Below, one piece after another: positions 48,632 to 54,905 of a stretch of 54,905 bases of DNA; within the stretch, counting starts at the first letter, position 1, and each line of letters opens with the position of its first letter. The stretch comes from a virus: positions 1 through 54,905 of IMG/VR virus record IMGVR_UViG_3300046517_000974. One strand, given 5' to 3'. The notes beneath the pieces were generated by a model. It did not search any database. It worked only from the letters and a program-made list of their open reading frames with translations, and was not told the DNA's origin. The position numbers were made by a program, and so were the translations under genes.

Positions 48632-48967
48632 ATGGAATACGACATGCACGCGCAACTCGCCGCGGCGATCAAGGACCTGGAGGTCGCAATCGCCAAGTCG
48701 GACAGGCTCGAGGAGCGCATCTCTGGTCTTCTGCAGGAACTCGCCAAGGCCCAGATCGCGCTCGCGGCCGCGCAAGGGACGCATGAAGGTCTTCGCGGTC
48801 AGCTCGAGACCGAAAGGCAGGCGAGAACAGCAATCACGGAAGCTTTCACGAAATACCAGCAGCCGGCTCCGACGCGCGAGACGCCGGCGTTCGAAGTCAT
48901 CGTCGGTGATCGTGATCTTAACGGCCGCATGCAGCAACTCACGATCCGGCCGAAGAAGGGAAGCTGA
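48632..48967 (+). CDS. coiled-coil protein of unknown function
   Basis: 111 residues from the third ATG of ATGATGATG (48632), the best spaced behind GAGGGGGAG; ATG 48626 is an alternative. One long coiled coil (AQLAAAIKDLEVAIAKSDRLEERISGLLQELAKAQIAL), then a small C-terminal part. Between the giant protein and fibre-type genes. Structural role likely. Confidence 0.68.
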   Translation: MEYDMHAQLAAAIKDLEVAIAKSDRLEERISGLLQELAKAQIALAAAQGTHEGLRGQLETERQARTAITEAFTKYQQPAPTRETPAFEVIVGDRDLNGRMQQLTIRPKKGS

Positions 48968-50046
48968 TGGCCACCGTCGGCATCCCGCTCACCGGATCTG
49001 GAGATTCAACCGCTTCTGTCGCCACCGACTTGATCGGCGGTGAGCATTATCAGCGCATGAAGCTATTCGACGGGGTCGAGGGCTCGACCCTCCCATTCAC
49101 CCTGAAAGCGACGACTCCAGGTGCCGCAGACCCCGGCCTCATCACGCGGCCGATCGGGAGCACTGCCTTCAACCAGGCGATTGTGGGCGCGGTCGGGATT
49201 ACCTCCGGCTCGAGCGCGGTCGAACTCACGAGCGCAGGATCAACCAGACTCGTGGGACGAGTCACGCTCGATAGCCCGAGCACCATATTCACGGTGAACG
49301 GTGCCGTGGATTTGACCAGCGCTGGTAGTACCAAGGTTGCCGCTCGGTTCACGATCGACAATCCGACCACTGCGGTGACGGTGAGCTCAGGGGTCGTTCT
49401 CGGCGCCGGCTCGAGCGCCAATATGCTCGGTCAGGTGTTTGCAAGCGGCACGACGAAGGTCGACGTTTCCTCTGGGGTGATTCTCGGCGCCGGCAGTTCA
49501 GCAAACATGCTTGGGCAGGTACAGGCGACGGGAACGACGAAGGTCGATGTCAGTTCCGGCGTGATCCTCGCGGCTGGCTCGAGCGCAAACACGCTCGGCT
49601 CTGTGGCGCTCGTCGCCGGCACGACATTGAATACCGTCGGCAGCGTTGCGCTTGTAGCTGGAAGTTCAGCGAACATCCTCGGGCAAGCGGTGCAAGGACC
49701 TGGCTCTTCAGCGAATGCTTGGTTCCAGCAATCGATCCCGTACAGCTCCGGAGGTCTCGCGCGAACAACCGCGAACACCTCGGTCGACGTTTCGGTCATC
49801 GCCGCGAATGCGAACCGGAAAGCTCTGGTGATCGCTAGTCTCTCCACCGCCCAGGTCGTGGCGCTCGGTCTTTCCACCGGCGCGGTGACAACCGCCCTTG
49901 GGAACGCCAATCTCTTCCTTTCCCCGAGCGGGCAGGTCACTTTCGGGATGCCCGGAGGAATGCCGTTCTTCACTGGCCCGGTGAGGGGGATCAACATCAG
50001 CTCCACCGCGATCGGCGGCGGGGTGTCGGTGATGGAATTCACCTGA
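48967..50046 (+). CDS. fibre-type structural protein with tandem repeats
   Basis: 359 residues, overlapping the previous gene by one base. Almost all beta-strand and Ser/Gly/Val/Thr. Residues 139-220 hold 28-residue repeats built on VSSGVILGAGSSANMLGQV, then shorter variants (LVAGSSANILGQ). The C-terminus (about 285-359) is a separate domain found at the end of small phage structural proteins (TSVDVSVIAANANRKALVIASLS). Likely a trimeric fibre or neck-whisker part. Confidence 0.7.
   Translation: MATVGIPLTGSGDSTASVATDLIGGEHYQRMKLFDGVEGSTLPFTLKATTPGAADPGLITRPIGSTAFNQAIVGAVGITSGSSAVELTSAGSTRLVGRVTLDSPSTIFTVNGAVDLTSAGSTKVAARFTIDNPTTAVTVSSGVVLGAGSSANMLGQVFASGTTKVDVSSGVILGAGSSANMLGQVQATGTTKVDVSSGVILAAGSSANTLGSVALVAGTTLNTVGSVALVAGSSANILGQAVQGPGSSANAWFQQSIPYSSGGLARTTANTSVDVSVIAANANRKALVIASLSTAQVVALGLSTGAVTTALGNANLFLSPSGQVTFGMPGGMPFFTGPVRGINISSTAIGGGVSVMEFT
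49381..49626 (+). repeat. 84-bp tandem coding repeats
   Basis: Units at 49381-49464 and 49465-49548 are full length. A third (49549 on) starts the same way and then diverges. The DNA copies differ mostly in third codon positions, so the repeat is kept at protein level. Repeat shape suggests a beta-helix or fibre shaft. Confidence 0.75.
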
Positions 50047-50047
50047 G

Positions 50048-50239
50048 ATGTCGCTCCTTCTCCTCTTCGGGCCGAAATCGAGCGCTGGGCCTGCGCCGCC
50101 GCCCGTCGTTGCGACGATCGAGCAGATCATTGGCACCGGAGGGACCGCAGGGTCGAGGCACGCCAGGGCTCGGGCAATTGAACTCGACGATGAGGACATC
50201 GCCACAGCCATCCTAGGGGTGATCAGCCGTGAATTTTGA
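50048..50239 (+). CDS. 63-residue protein of unknown function
   Basis: Starts two bases after the previous stop. MSLLLLFGPKSSAGPAPPP, then a helical acidic tail (ARAIELDDEDIATAILGVI). Its stop lies inside the -35 of the next promoter. No family recognised. Confidence 0.6.
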   Translation: MSLLLLFGPKSSAGPAPPPVVATIEQIIGTGGTAGSRHARARAIELDDEDIATAILGVISREF

Positions 50240-50263
50240 CCCCCGCGCCATCGCGCCTACAAT
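50236..50263 (+). promoter_or_regulatory. promoter with conserved downstream element, copy 2
   Basis: TTGACC (50236-50241), 16-bp spacer, TACAAT (50258-50263). The following GCGTCCCACGAGGCGGG matches the promoter at 21468 with one inserted A, and GTCCC/GGGAC arms (50266-50270, 50278-50282) can form a hairpin. It drives the fibre gene at 50294 and probably the lysis genes. Confidence 0.72.
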
Positions 50264-50293
50264 GCGTCCCACGAGGCGGGACAGGGAGAGTGC

Positions 50294-51913
50294 TTGAGCC
50301 AAGATGACCGTCTTCTGGGGGTGGTCGGAGGCGCCGCGATCAAGGTGCCGGTTCGCGCTGCCAGCACCGCCAACCTGACCCTGTCTGGGACCCAGACCGT
50401 CGACGGCGTGGCTCTGGTCGCCGATGACAGAGTCCTCGTCAAGGACCAGACCACCAACACCGAAAACGGCATCTATGTCGTCGACACCGGAGCGTGGTCG
50501 CGCGCCGCCGATTTCGATGGCCCGCTGGACGCTGTCTTTGGCACCCTCGTCAGGGTGAATTCAGGCACCACGCTTTCGGGGACATTCTGGTACGTCTCGA
50601 GCGCGACGCCGGTTACTTTCGGCACCGACGTCATCACCTTCGGCGCTTCCAGCTCGGTGCTCGCCACGCTTTCCGTCTTTACTCAGACCCTCACTCCGCT
50701 CACGACTGCAGCTGCGTGGCGAACGGCTCTTGGAGTTCCGTCGACCACCGAAGCGATCCTGCAGACGATCGGCACCACGAAGGGCGACATCATCGGTTTC
50801 TCGGCCGCCTCGACCTCGGTGAGAAAAGGCGTGGGCACCGACGGCTACGCGCTCGCCGCCAACTCAGGCGACACGGACGGGCTGCGCTACCTGCCACCCG
50901 GCGTGGGCTTCGCGCTCATCAACGGCTATCTCGACTGGACCGTCGCCGGCAACGCCTTGACCTGCACGCTGAAGGGCCTGGACGGCAACGCCCCGAGCTC
51001 CACGAACCCGGTGTACGCCTGGATCCGAAGCGCGACCGCCACGAGCGGCCTTCCGGCGCTGGCGAAGATCACGAGCGCGACGAGCGCATCGCTCTCGAGC
51101 GGCTCGACCGCAGGCACCAGGAATGCCGTGCCCTGCAACATCTGGGCGGTCCTCTTCAACGACGCTGGCACCTACCGCATCGGCCTCATCAACTGCCTCA
51201 CGACGGTCGCGGGAGCGGGATTTGGCAGCACTGTCACGGCGGTCTATCCGCTCGGACAGTTTCCAGTTGCCACATCCGTGGCGGAAGGTGGCGGTGGGGC
51301 GGCAGACTCTGCCCAGACCATCTACGCAGCCACGCTGGTTTCAGCGAAGGGCTACACCGTGCTCGGCTATGCCTACTTCGCCGCCGGGCAAGCGACCGCC
51401 GGGACTTGGGCGACTGCGCCGACTCGTCAGCATCTTCACATCGCCGGGAATCCACTCCCTGGTCAAGAGATTCAGAAAGTTCGCAACGACACTGGCGCCG
51501 TCGCAACCGGAGGTACGCAGATCCCCGCCGACGACACGATCCCGCAAATCAGCGAGGGCGATCAATACATGACGCAGGCGATCACGCCTTCGTCGGCCGC
51601 AAATGTGTTGCGCGTTAGAGCGCGCTCGATGCTCATCCAGAGCGGAGCGGGTGTTGTCTCTGCGGCGCTATTCCAGGACGCCACCCTGAATGCGCTTTTC
51701 GCCTACCAGGACGACACGCTCTCCGCGACCGGGTTTGCCAACGCCACGTTCGACGCTTTGATGCTCGCTGCCACCGTCGCCGCGACCACCTTGAGAATGC
51801 GCGCCGGCCCTGGTTCTGCGGTGACCGTCGGATTTAACGGTACATCCGGCGGCACGCGCAGATTCGGCGGGGTGTCTCACTCGTTCATGGAAGTACAGGA
51901 GATCCAGGCATGA
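50294..51913 (+). CDS. tail fibre protein
   Basis: 539 residues from TTG 50294 with GGGAGAG upstream. The N-terminal module (about 15-110: VPVRAASTANLTLSGTQTVDGVALVADDRVLVKDQTTNTENGIYVV) is the phage tail-fibre repeat domain that attaches to the virion. A linker (TTEAILQTIGTTKGDIIGFSA) and a beta-rich C-terminal region follow for receptor contact. Host receptor unknown. Confidence 0.88.
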   Translation: MSQDDRLLGVVGGAAIKVPVRAASTANLTLSGTQTVDGVALVADDRVLVKDQTTNTENGIYVVDTGAWSRAADFDGPLDAVFGTLVRVNSGTTLSGTFWYVSSATPVTFGTDVITFGASSSVLATLSVFTQTLTPLTTAAAWRTALGVPSTTEAILQTIGTTKGDIIGFSAASTSVRKGVGTDGYALAANSGDTDGLRYLPPGVGFALINGYLDWTVAGNALTCTLKGLDGNAPSSTNPVYAWIRSATATSGLPALAKITSATSASLSSGSTAGTRNAVPCNIWAVLFNDAGTYRIGLINCLTTVAGAGFGSTVTAVYPLGQFPVATSVAEGGGGAADSAQTIYAATLVSAKGYTVLGYAYFAAGQATAGTWATAPTRQHLHIAGNPLPGQEIQKVRNDTGAVATGGTQIPADDTIPQISEGDQYMTQAITPSSAANVLRVRARSMLIQSGAGVVSAALFQDATLNALFAYQDDTLSATGFANATFDALMLAATVAATTLRMRAGPGSAVTVGFNGTSGGTRRFGGVSHSFMEVQEIQA

Positions 51914-52557
51914 GCAAGATCCGCGTTATTTACGACAGCCAGGAACCAGCATTTCCTGCTACTGACCAGCATCCGGACGCGAAGCGCTCTTTCGTGTGGG
52001 GTGACGGTCGCGTTGTCTTGGCAACAGAGGAAAGCCAAGGCGAGAAGACCGTCGTCGATGGTCTCGATTACACCGCACGGCAGTTGCGACTTACCGCCGA
52101 TGAAACTCTGCGACGCGGCGAGGCTCTGCTGAAAGCCTGCGAGCGTGGGACGCTGGTCATCTCCGAGATGAGAGTGCGCGCAGCCGCGCAGGATCCGGAG
52201 GTGACGCCGACGCAGCCGGAAGTCGATGCGTTCCGCGACATCATGGCTCAGGCGGAGAAGGAGCGCGACGCGCTCGAGGTGCAGGCAGCGGAAGCGCTGA
52301 TGCTCGCCGCCAAACAGGCCCGCGACGCAGCACTCGCCGAAGCTTTGACCATGCCGGATGAGCAACGTCGTTATCTCGGCCGCGTCTCTGACCAGGATTT
52401 GCGCCGCAGTTTCATCGCCGGTACGAGGAAAGAACGCAGGAAGATTATGGAGGAGGGCGAAAAACCGTTCTACGTCGTCGACGCGATTGGGGAGCCGACG
52501 ATGGCGGAGATCGAAGCCTTTCTGAATCCCATTTTCCAACGTCAGGTGATCGCGTGA
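51910..52557 (+). CDS. unknown protein after tail fibre, fibre-associated
   Basis: 215 residues with ATGA overlap to the fibre gene. A beta start, then long Ala/Glu helices (MAQAEKERDALEVQAAEALMLAAKQARDAALAEAL). By position it could be a fibre chaperone or part; no family signature seen. Confidence 0.68.
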   Translation: MSKIRVIYDSQEPAFPATDQHPDAKRSFVWGDGRVVLATEESQGEKTVVDGLDYTARQLRLTADETLRRGEALLKACERGTLVISEMRVRAAAQDPEVTPTQPEVDAFRDIMAQAEKERDALEVQAAEALMLAAKQARDAALAEALTMPDEQRRYLGRVSDQDLRRSFIAGTRKERRKIMEEGEKPFYVVDAIGEPTMAEIEAFLNPIFQRQVIA

Positions 52558-52796
52558 GCCTTCAACATCCCGCGAGGAAGATGGCCTTCGACGGTGGGGT
52601 GCATTCCTTTCTCAGGCAGAAACTGGAGGAGGAGGGGCGCAAGTTCCAGCCAGCCTACGTTCGCACCGCGACCGACGCTATGAACGAAAGCCGCACGAGG
52701 AAAACTCGCCGTGAGCTAGAGGCGAAAATCGACGCGCTTCCGGCAGAGCAGAAAGCTTTGTTCGCGCAGTTTCTGCAGCTTATTGGAGGGGCCTGA
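52554..52796 (+). CDS. 80-residue helical protein
   Basis: GTG 52554 (GTGA overlap). Lys/Arg/Glu-rich (SFLRQKLEEEGRKFQPAY, KTRRELEAKIDALPAEQKALFAQFLQ). No family recognised. Confidence 0.6.
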   Translation: MSLQHPARKMAFDGGVHSFLRQKLEEEGRKFQPAYVRTATDAMNESRTRKTRRELEAKIDALPAEQKALFAQFLQLIGGA

Positions 52797-53074
52797 TGAA
52801 CAACAGCATCACCTACGACCGCACGAAGCAATTCGGCCAGATGACCGCCGAGCTCGTCACGGCAGTGGTAAATGCCCGGGATCTGGCGAACAGAATTCGC
52901 GCGAAACTCGACCAGATGGACGCCGGCAATACGCCGGGGAATATCGAGGGTGATGCGCTGTTTGGTGTAGCAGCAGGCCAAGGGGATGACTTCTATGTCG
53001 CGCTCGGGTACGTGCGAGACGGCCTGAACAACATCGCTGGCGACAAGCTTTCCGACCTGGACTACGGCGGGTGA
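52796..53074 (+). CDS. unknown protein before lysis genes
   Basis: 92 residues; ATG overlaps the previous TGA. NNSITYDRTKQFGQMTAELVTAVVNARDLANRIRAKLDQM, then GDALFGVAAGQGDDFYVALGYVRDGL. Compact helical, similar in style to small proteins beside lysis or tail genes. Function unknown. Confidence 0.65.
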   Translation: MNNSITYDRTKQFGQMTAELVTAVVNARDLANRIRAKLDQMDAGNTPGNIEGDALFGVAAGQGDDFYVALGYVRDGLNNIAGDKLSDLDYGG

Positions 53075-53472
53075 ACACCGAGACCGCCGCGCAGATCACT
53101 GCCGAGGGCGCGGCGGGTACGTCTGTAACATCAAGCGTGTTCTCATGGGTCCTTGAAGACCTTCCGGTCGCCCTCTTCGGAGTTTCCCTCTCGGTGGTGC
53201 TCGCCGGCTTTGCTGGCGCGATGGCAATCGTTTCTTTCCTGCCCGCATTCGAGACCCGAAGAAAGATGTGGAGCACTGTGATGATCTGCACGCTTGCGTC
53301 TTCGTATCTCACCAAGCTCGTGCTCCATTACGCGAGCCTCGACGGTGGCTTTGCCCTGGCCGTCGGGTTTGGCGTCGGTTTCGTCTTCCAACTCTTTGGC
53401 ACGGGCCTTGTCCAGTATGCCCCCCGACTCTGGGAGGCCGCTCTTGCCAGAATTCGCGGGAGTGGATCTTGA
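53071..53472 (+). CDS. holin candidate, three membrane segments
   Basis: 133 residues from GTG 53071 (GTGA overlap). Segments at about 32-57 (PVALFGVSLSVVLAGFAGAMAIVSFL), 67-84 and 93-115 (GFALAVGFGVGFVFQLFGTGLVQ), with a charged loop ETRRK between the first two. Three-helix class I holins have this size and sit directly upstream of the endolysin. Confidence 0.72.
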   Translation: MNTETAAQITAEGAAGTSVTSSVFSWVLEDLPVALFGVSLSVVLAGFAGAMAIVSFLPAFETRRKMWSTVMICTLASSYLTKLVLHYASLDGGFALAVGFGVGFVFQLFGTGLVQYAPRLWEAALARIRGSGS

Positions 53473-53774
53473 TTCTCGACATCGTCGGTTTTTTTGCTGG
53501 TCTCGTCCTCGTCTATCGCGCCGGGGCTCACATTGAGCACATGCGCTGGCGCACGAACCATGTGGTGCGGCTCGCCTATTGGGCGATCTCCATCGGCGGG
53601 GCCGCCCTCGTTTTTGCCCCTTTCAGCCAGTACGAAGGTGATTGGTGGCTGCAGGACATCGGCTGGTCCGCGGTGGTCGTCGGCGTTGCCGTGCTTTTCC
53701 TTTTCGATCGGCGAGACTATGCGCGCGAACGCGAACATGAGCGCAATGATCAGAAAAAGGGGTTGAAGGCTTGA
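53469..53774 (+). CDS. second membrane protein of lysis region
   Basis: 101 residues from TTG 53469 (TTGA overlap). Three hydrophobic stretches (ILDIVGFFAGLVLVYRAGA, LAYWAISIGGAALVFAPF, IGWSAVVVGVAVLFLF) and a charged tail (DRRDYAREREHERNDQKK). Could be a second holin or an antiholin; its stop overlaps the endolysin start. Confidence 0.68.
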   Translation: MILDIVGFFAGLVLVYRAGAHIEHMRWRTNHVVRLAYWAISIGGAALVFAPFSQYEGDWWLQDIGWSAVVVGVAVLFLFDRRDYAREREHERNDQKKGLKA

Positions 53775-54208
53775 TCGTAACCGATGAATACTTCCAGGCG
53801 AAGCCGCACTCTCCTGCGCAGGAGGAGATCGCCGCCGATATGCTCGAGCGCGTGAACAAGCTCTTGATCACTGCGGAGCAGGATGGGCAGTGGACGCGCA
53901 GGGTGTGCCCGAACACCGGCACCGAGATCTCCGGATCGAAAAACGGTCAGGGCGATGGCGGGTTCAGGCTTGGCAGTGCGACCACCGGCGCCGCGATGTC
54001 CTCCCACAAGGAAGCGAAGGCGGTCGACGTCTATGATCCCCGGGAGGAGCTCGACGCCTGGATCTCGCTGTTCGACTCAGAAGAGGGACGCAAAAACTCG
54101 CTCCTCGAAGCCCAAGGTCTTTACCGCGAGCACCCGGACGACACCCATGGATGGTGCCACCTGACGACCCGAGCGCCGGCGAGCGGCTGGCGCACCTACA
54201 AGCCCTGA
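53771..54208 (+). CDS. endolysin, peptidase M15-like
   Basis: 145 residues from TTG 53771 (TTGA overlap). Zinc-ligand pattern of M15/VanY-type D-Ala-D-Ala or cross-link peptidases: S78-H79, D86 in AVDVYD, and H126/H130 in HGWCHL. A single compact catalytic domain with no visible signal peptide, so release needs the holin. It cleaves peptidoglycan peptides; exact bond not readable from sequence. Confidence 0.85.
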   Translation: MIVTDEYFQAKPHSPAQEEIAADMLERVNKLLITAEQDGQWTRRVCPNTGTEISGSKNGQGDGGFRLGSATTGAAMSSHKEAKAVDVYDPREELDAWISLFDSEEGRKNSLLEAQGLYREHPDDTHGWCHLTTRAPASGWRTYKP

Positions 54209-54219
54209 AAGGAGTCCGC

Positions 54220-54411
54220 ATGACCCTCGCCACCGCCATCGTCATCATCACCGTCATCGTCATCATCGGCTTCGTCGCCTACTGGATCATCACCAAGTTC
54301 TTCACCGAGCCGATCAAGACACCGGCGCTGGTCGTGGTGGGGTTGATCCTTCTGCTGGTGCTGCTCTCGCAGTTCTTCCCCGGTCTGGGCAGCTTCCAGG
54401 TCTGGCGATGA
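54220..54411 (+). CDS. small two-pass membrane protein, holin-like
   Basis: 63 residues with GAAAGGAGTCC upstream. Two hydrophobic segments (TAIVIITVIVIIGFVAYWII and ALVVVGLILLLVLLSQFF), length and pattern like class II holins. Together with the two membrane genes before the endolysin this makes three holin/antiholin candidates. Confidence 0.68.
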   Translation: MTLATAIVIITVIVIIGFVAYWIITKFFTEPIKTPALVVVGLILLLVLLSQFFPGLGSFQVWR

Positions 54412-54872
54412 GGCGGCAGGCCGGCTTCCTCGGCCTCGAGGGGGCGGCCATGTACCTCGTGATCTCCATGGCGGTGCTGCTCGCCGCCAGCTGGGCCGGA
54501 TCCGGGGTGGCGATCTGGTACCTGGACGGCAAGGTTGAAGCGGCCAACGGGCGCGCCACGGCCGCTGCGGCTGCGCAGGCCAAGGAGGAGCAGTCCCGCA
54601 AGGGCTTCCAAGCCGCTGGAGAGGCCTGCAGCGCCTCTGTCGAGCTCCTCGAGCGCACCGCGGCAGATGCCCAGACCGAGGCGAACAAGCGCCGTGCCGA
54701 GTCCCAGCAGCTCGCCGCAGCGGTCCAGGGGCACATCAACGCCATGCTCAACCGGCCGCGCCAGGCAGGCCTCGACGAGTGCCAGGCCATAAAAAGGGAG
54801 CTCGACGATGAGATCGATTACCGCGCTGGCCGCCCTGCTGCTGCTCTCTGGGGCGAGTTGTCAGGCACCTAG
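54408..54872 (+). CDS. Rz: Rz-like inner-membrane spanin
   Basis: 154 residues from ATG 54408 (ATGA overlap); ATG 54450 just before the membrane segment is an alternative. One N-terminal transmembrane segment (MYLVISMAVLLAASWAGSGVAIWYL, about 15-38), then Ala/Gln/Glu-rich helices (ATAAAAAQAKEEQSRKGFQAAGEACSASVELLERTAADAQTEANKRRAE), the coiled coil expected for an i-spanin. Rz1 starts inside it (+1 frame), the usual arrangement of Rz/Rz1 pairs. Confidence 0.85.
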   Translation: MRRQAGFLGLEGAAMYLVISMAVLLAASWAGSGVAIWYLDGKVEAANGRATAAAAAQAKEEQSRKGFQAAGEACSASVELLERTAADAQTEANKRRAESQQLAAAVQGHINAMLNRPRQAGLDECQAIKRELDDEIDYRAGRPAAALWGELSGT

Positions 54873-54905
54873 CCCGCCCGAGGCCGTGGTGGTGAAGGTG
54901 GCGGT
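54808..54905 (+). CDS. Rz1: Rz1-like outer-membrane spanin lipoprotein (5' part, cut by window end)
   Basis: ATG 54808 with AAAAGGGAG upstream, nested in Rz in another frame. Signal MRSITALAALLLLSGASC with a lipobox around Cys18, then a Pro-rich start (QAPSPPEAVVV). 32 codons are visible. The missing C-terminal half is plausibly the fragment at bases 3-134 (see findings). With Rz it would fuse inner and outer membranes in the last step of lysis. Confidence 0.82.
   Translation, partial: MRSITALAALLLLSGASCQAPSPPEAVVVKVA

Noticed and set aside
49381-49626. Regular repeats considered as a CRISPR array
   Set aside because: They are in frame, diverge at third codon positions and have no spacers; coding repeats of a fibre-type protein.

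Overview
The window reads as almost one complete genome of a short-tailed (podovirus-type) tailed phage of a GC-rich, Gram-negative, probably proteobacterial host. The host class is inferred from three things: a two-component Rz/Rz1-type spanin pair, lambda-like NinB/NinG/ERF recombination genes, and GC-rich coding with frequent GTG/TTG starts. I see no integrase, DNA polymerase, phage RNA polymerase or recognisable full-size repressor. The window starts inside the 3' end of a small rightward gene and ends inside the 5' part of an Rz1-like gene. A strong rightward terminator (175-213) lies just after the first stop codon. The simplest reading is a circular or circularly permuted genome opened inside Rz1, although the two gene halves are not quite in frame across the cut.

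Layout. (1) 154-4392, leftward operon: two unknown genes at its promoter-proximal end, then an ERF single-strand annealing protein, a YqaJ/lambda-exonuclease-type recombinase, NinB- and NinG-like proteins and two zinc-ribbon HNH-type endonucleases. (2) 4393-4492, divergent control region with a near-consensus rightward promoter whose predicted start falls on the ATG of a 46-codon helical protein, so that gene may be read from a leaderless mRNA. (3) 4630-6043, rightward replication genes: a lambda O-like initiator whose linker-coding part holds an iteron cluster and a 20-bp perfect palindrome (candidate origin). (4) 6040-20723, a long, tightly overlapping operon that carries a near-complete pseudaminic-acid (nonulosonic acid) pathway: PseB-like dehydratase/epimerase, a shortened PseC-like aminotransferase, a Maf/DUF115-like protein, a shortened PseF-like CMP transferase, a pseudaminic-acid-associated methylase, an N-acetyl-sugar amidotransferase, a HisF-like partner, a GNAT acetyltransferase (PseH candidate) and PseI. 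A PseG hydrolase and a HisH glutaminase are not visible. An island of about 20 small genes of unknown function (12241-17164) interrupts it. (5) 20760-31655, lipoprotein, putative small terminase, concanavalin-like adhesin, TerL, GNAT, portal and scaffold. (6) tRNA-Met(CAT), a dedicated promoter, major capsid protein, decoration-like protein, tail tubular A and B-like proteins and internal virion proteins, including a 2687-residue polyvalent protein with ParB-like, GNAT-like and HELGH metallopeptidase segments. (7) 48632-52796, fibre-type proteins. (8) 53071-54905, lysis: three small membrane proteins (holin candidates), an M15-type endolysin, Rz and the start of Rz1.

How it fits together: the leftward genes are recombination functions, and the O-like protein would recruit host replication machinery at the iterons inside its own gene. 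The sugar operon would make or modify a CMP-activated nonulosonic acid, presumably to remodel host surface glycans or flagellin (for example to block superinfection) or to decorate virions. The late genes build a podovirus particle and lyse the cell. No stretch longer than about 210 bases lacks a gene; the longest, 31740-31945, holds the capsid promoter and leader.
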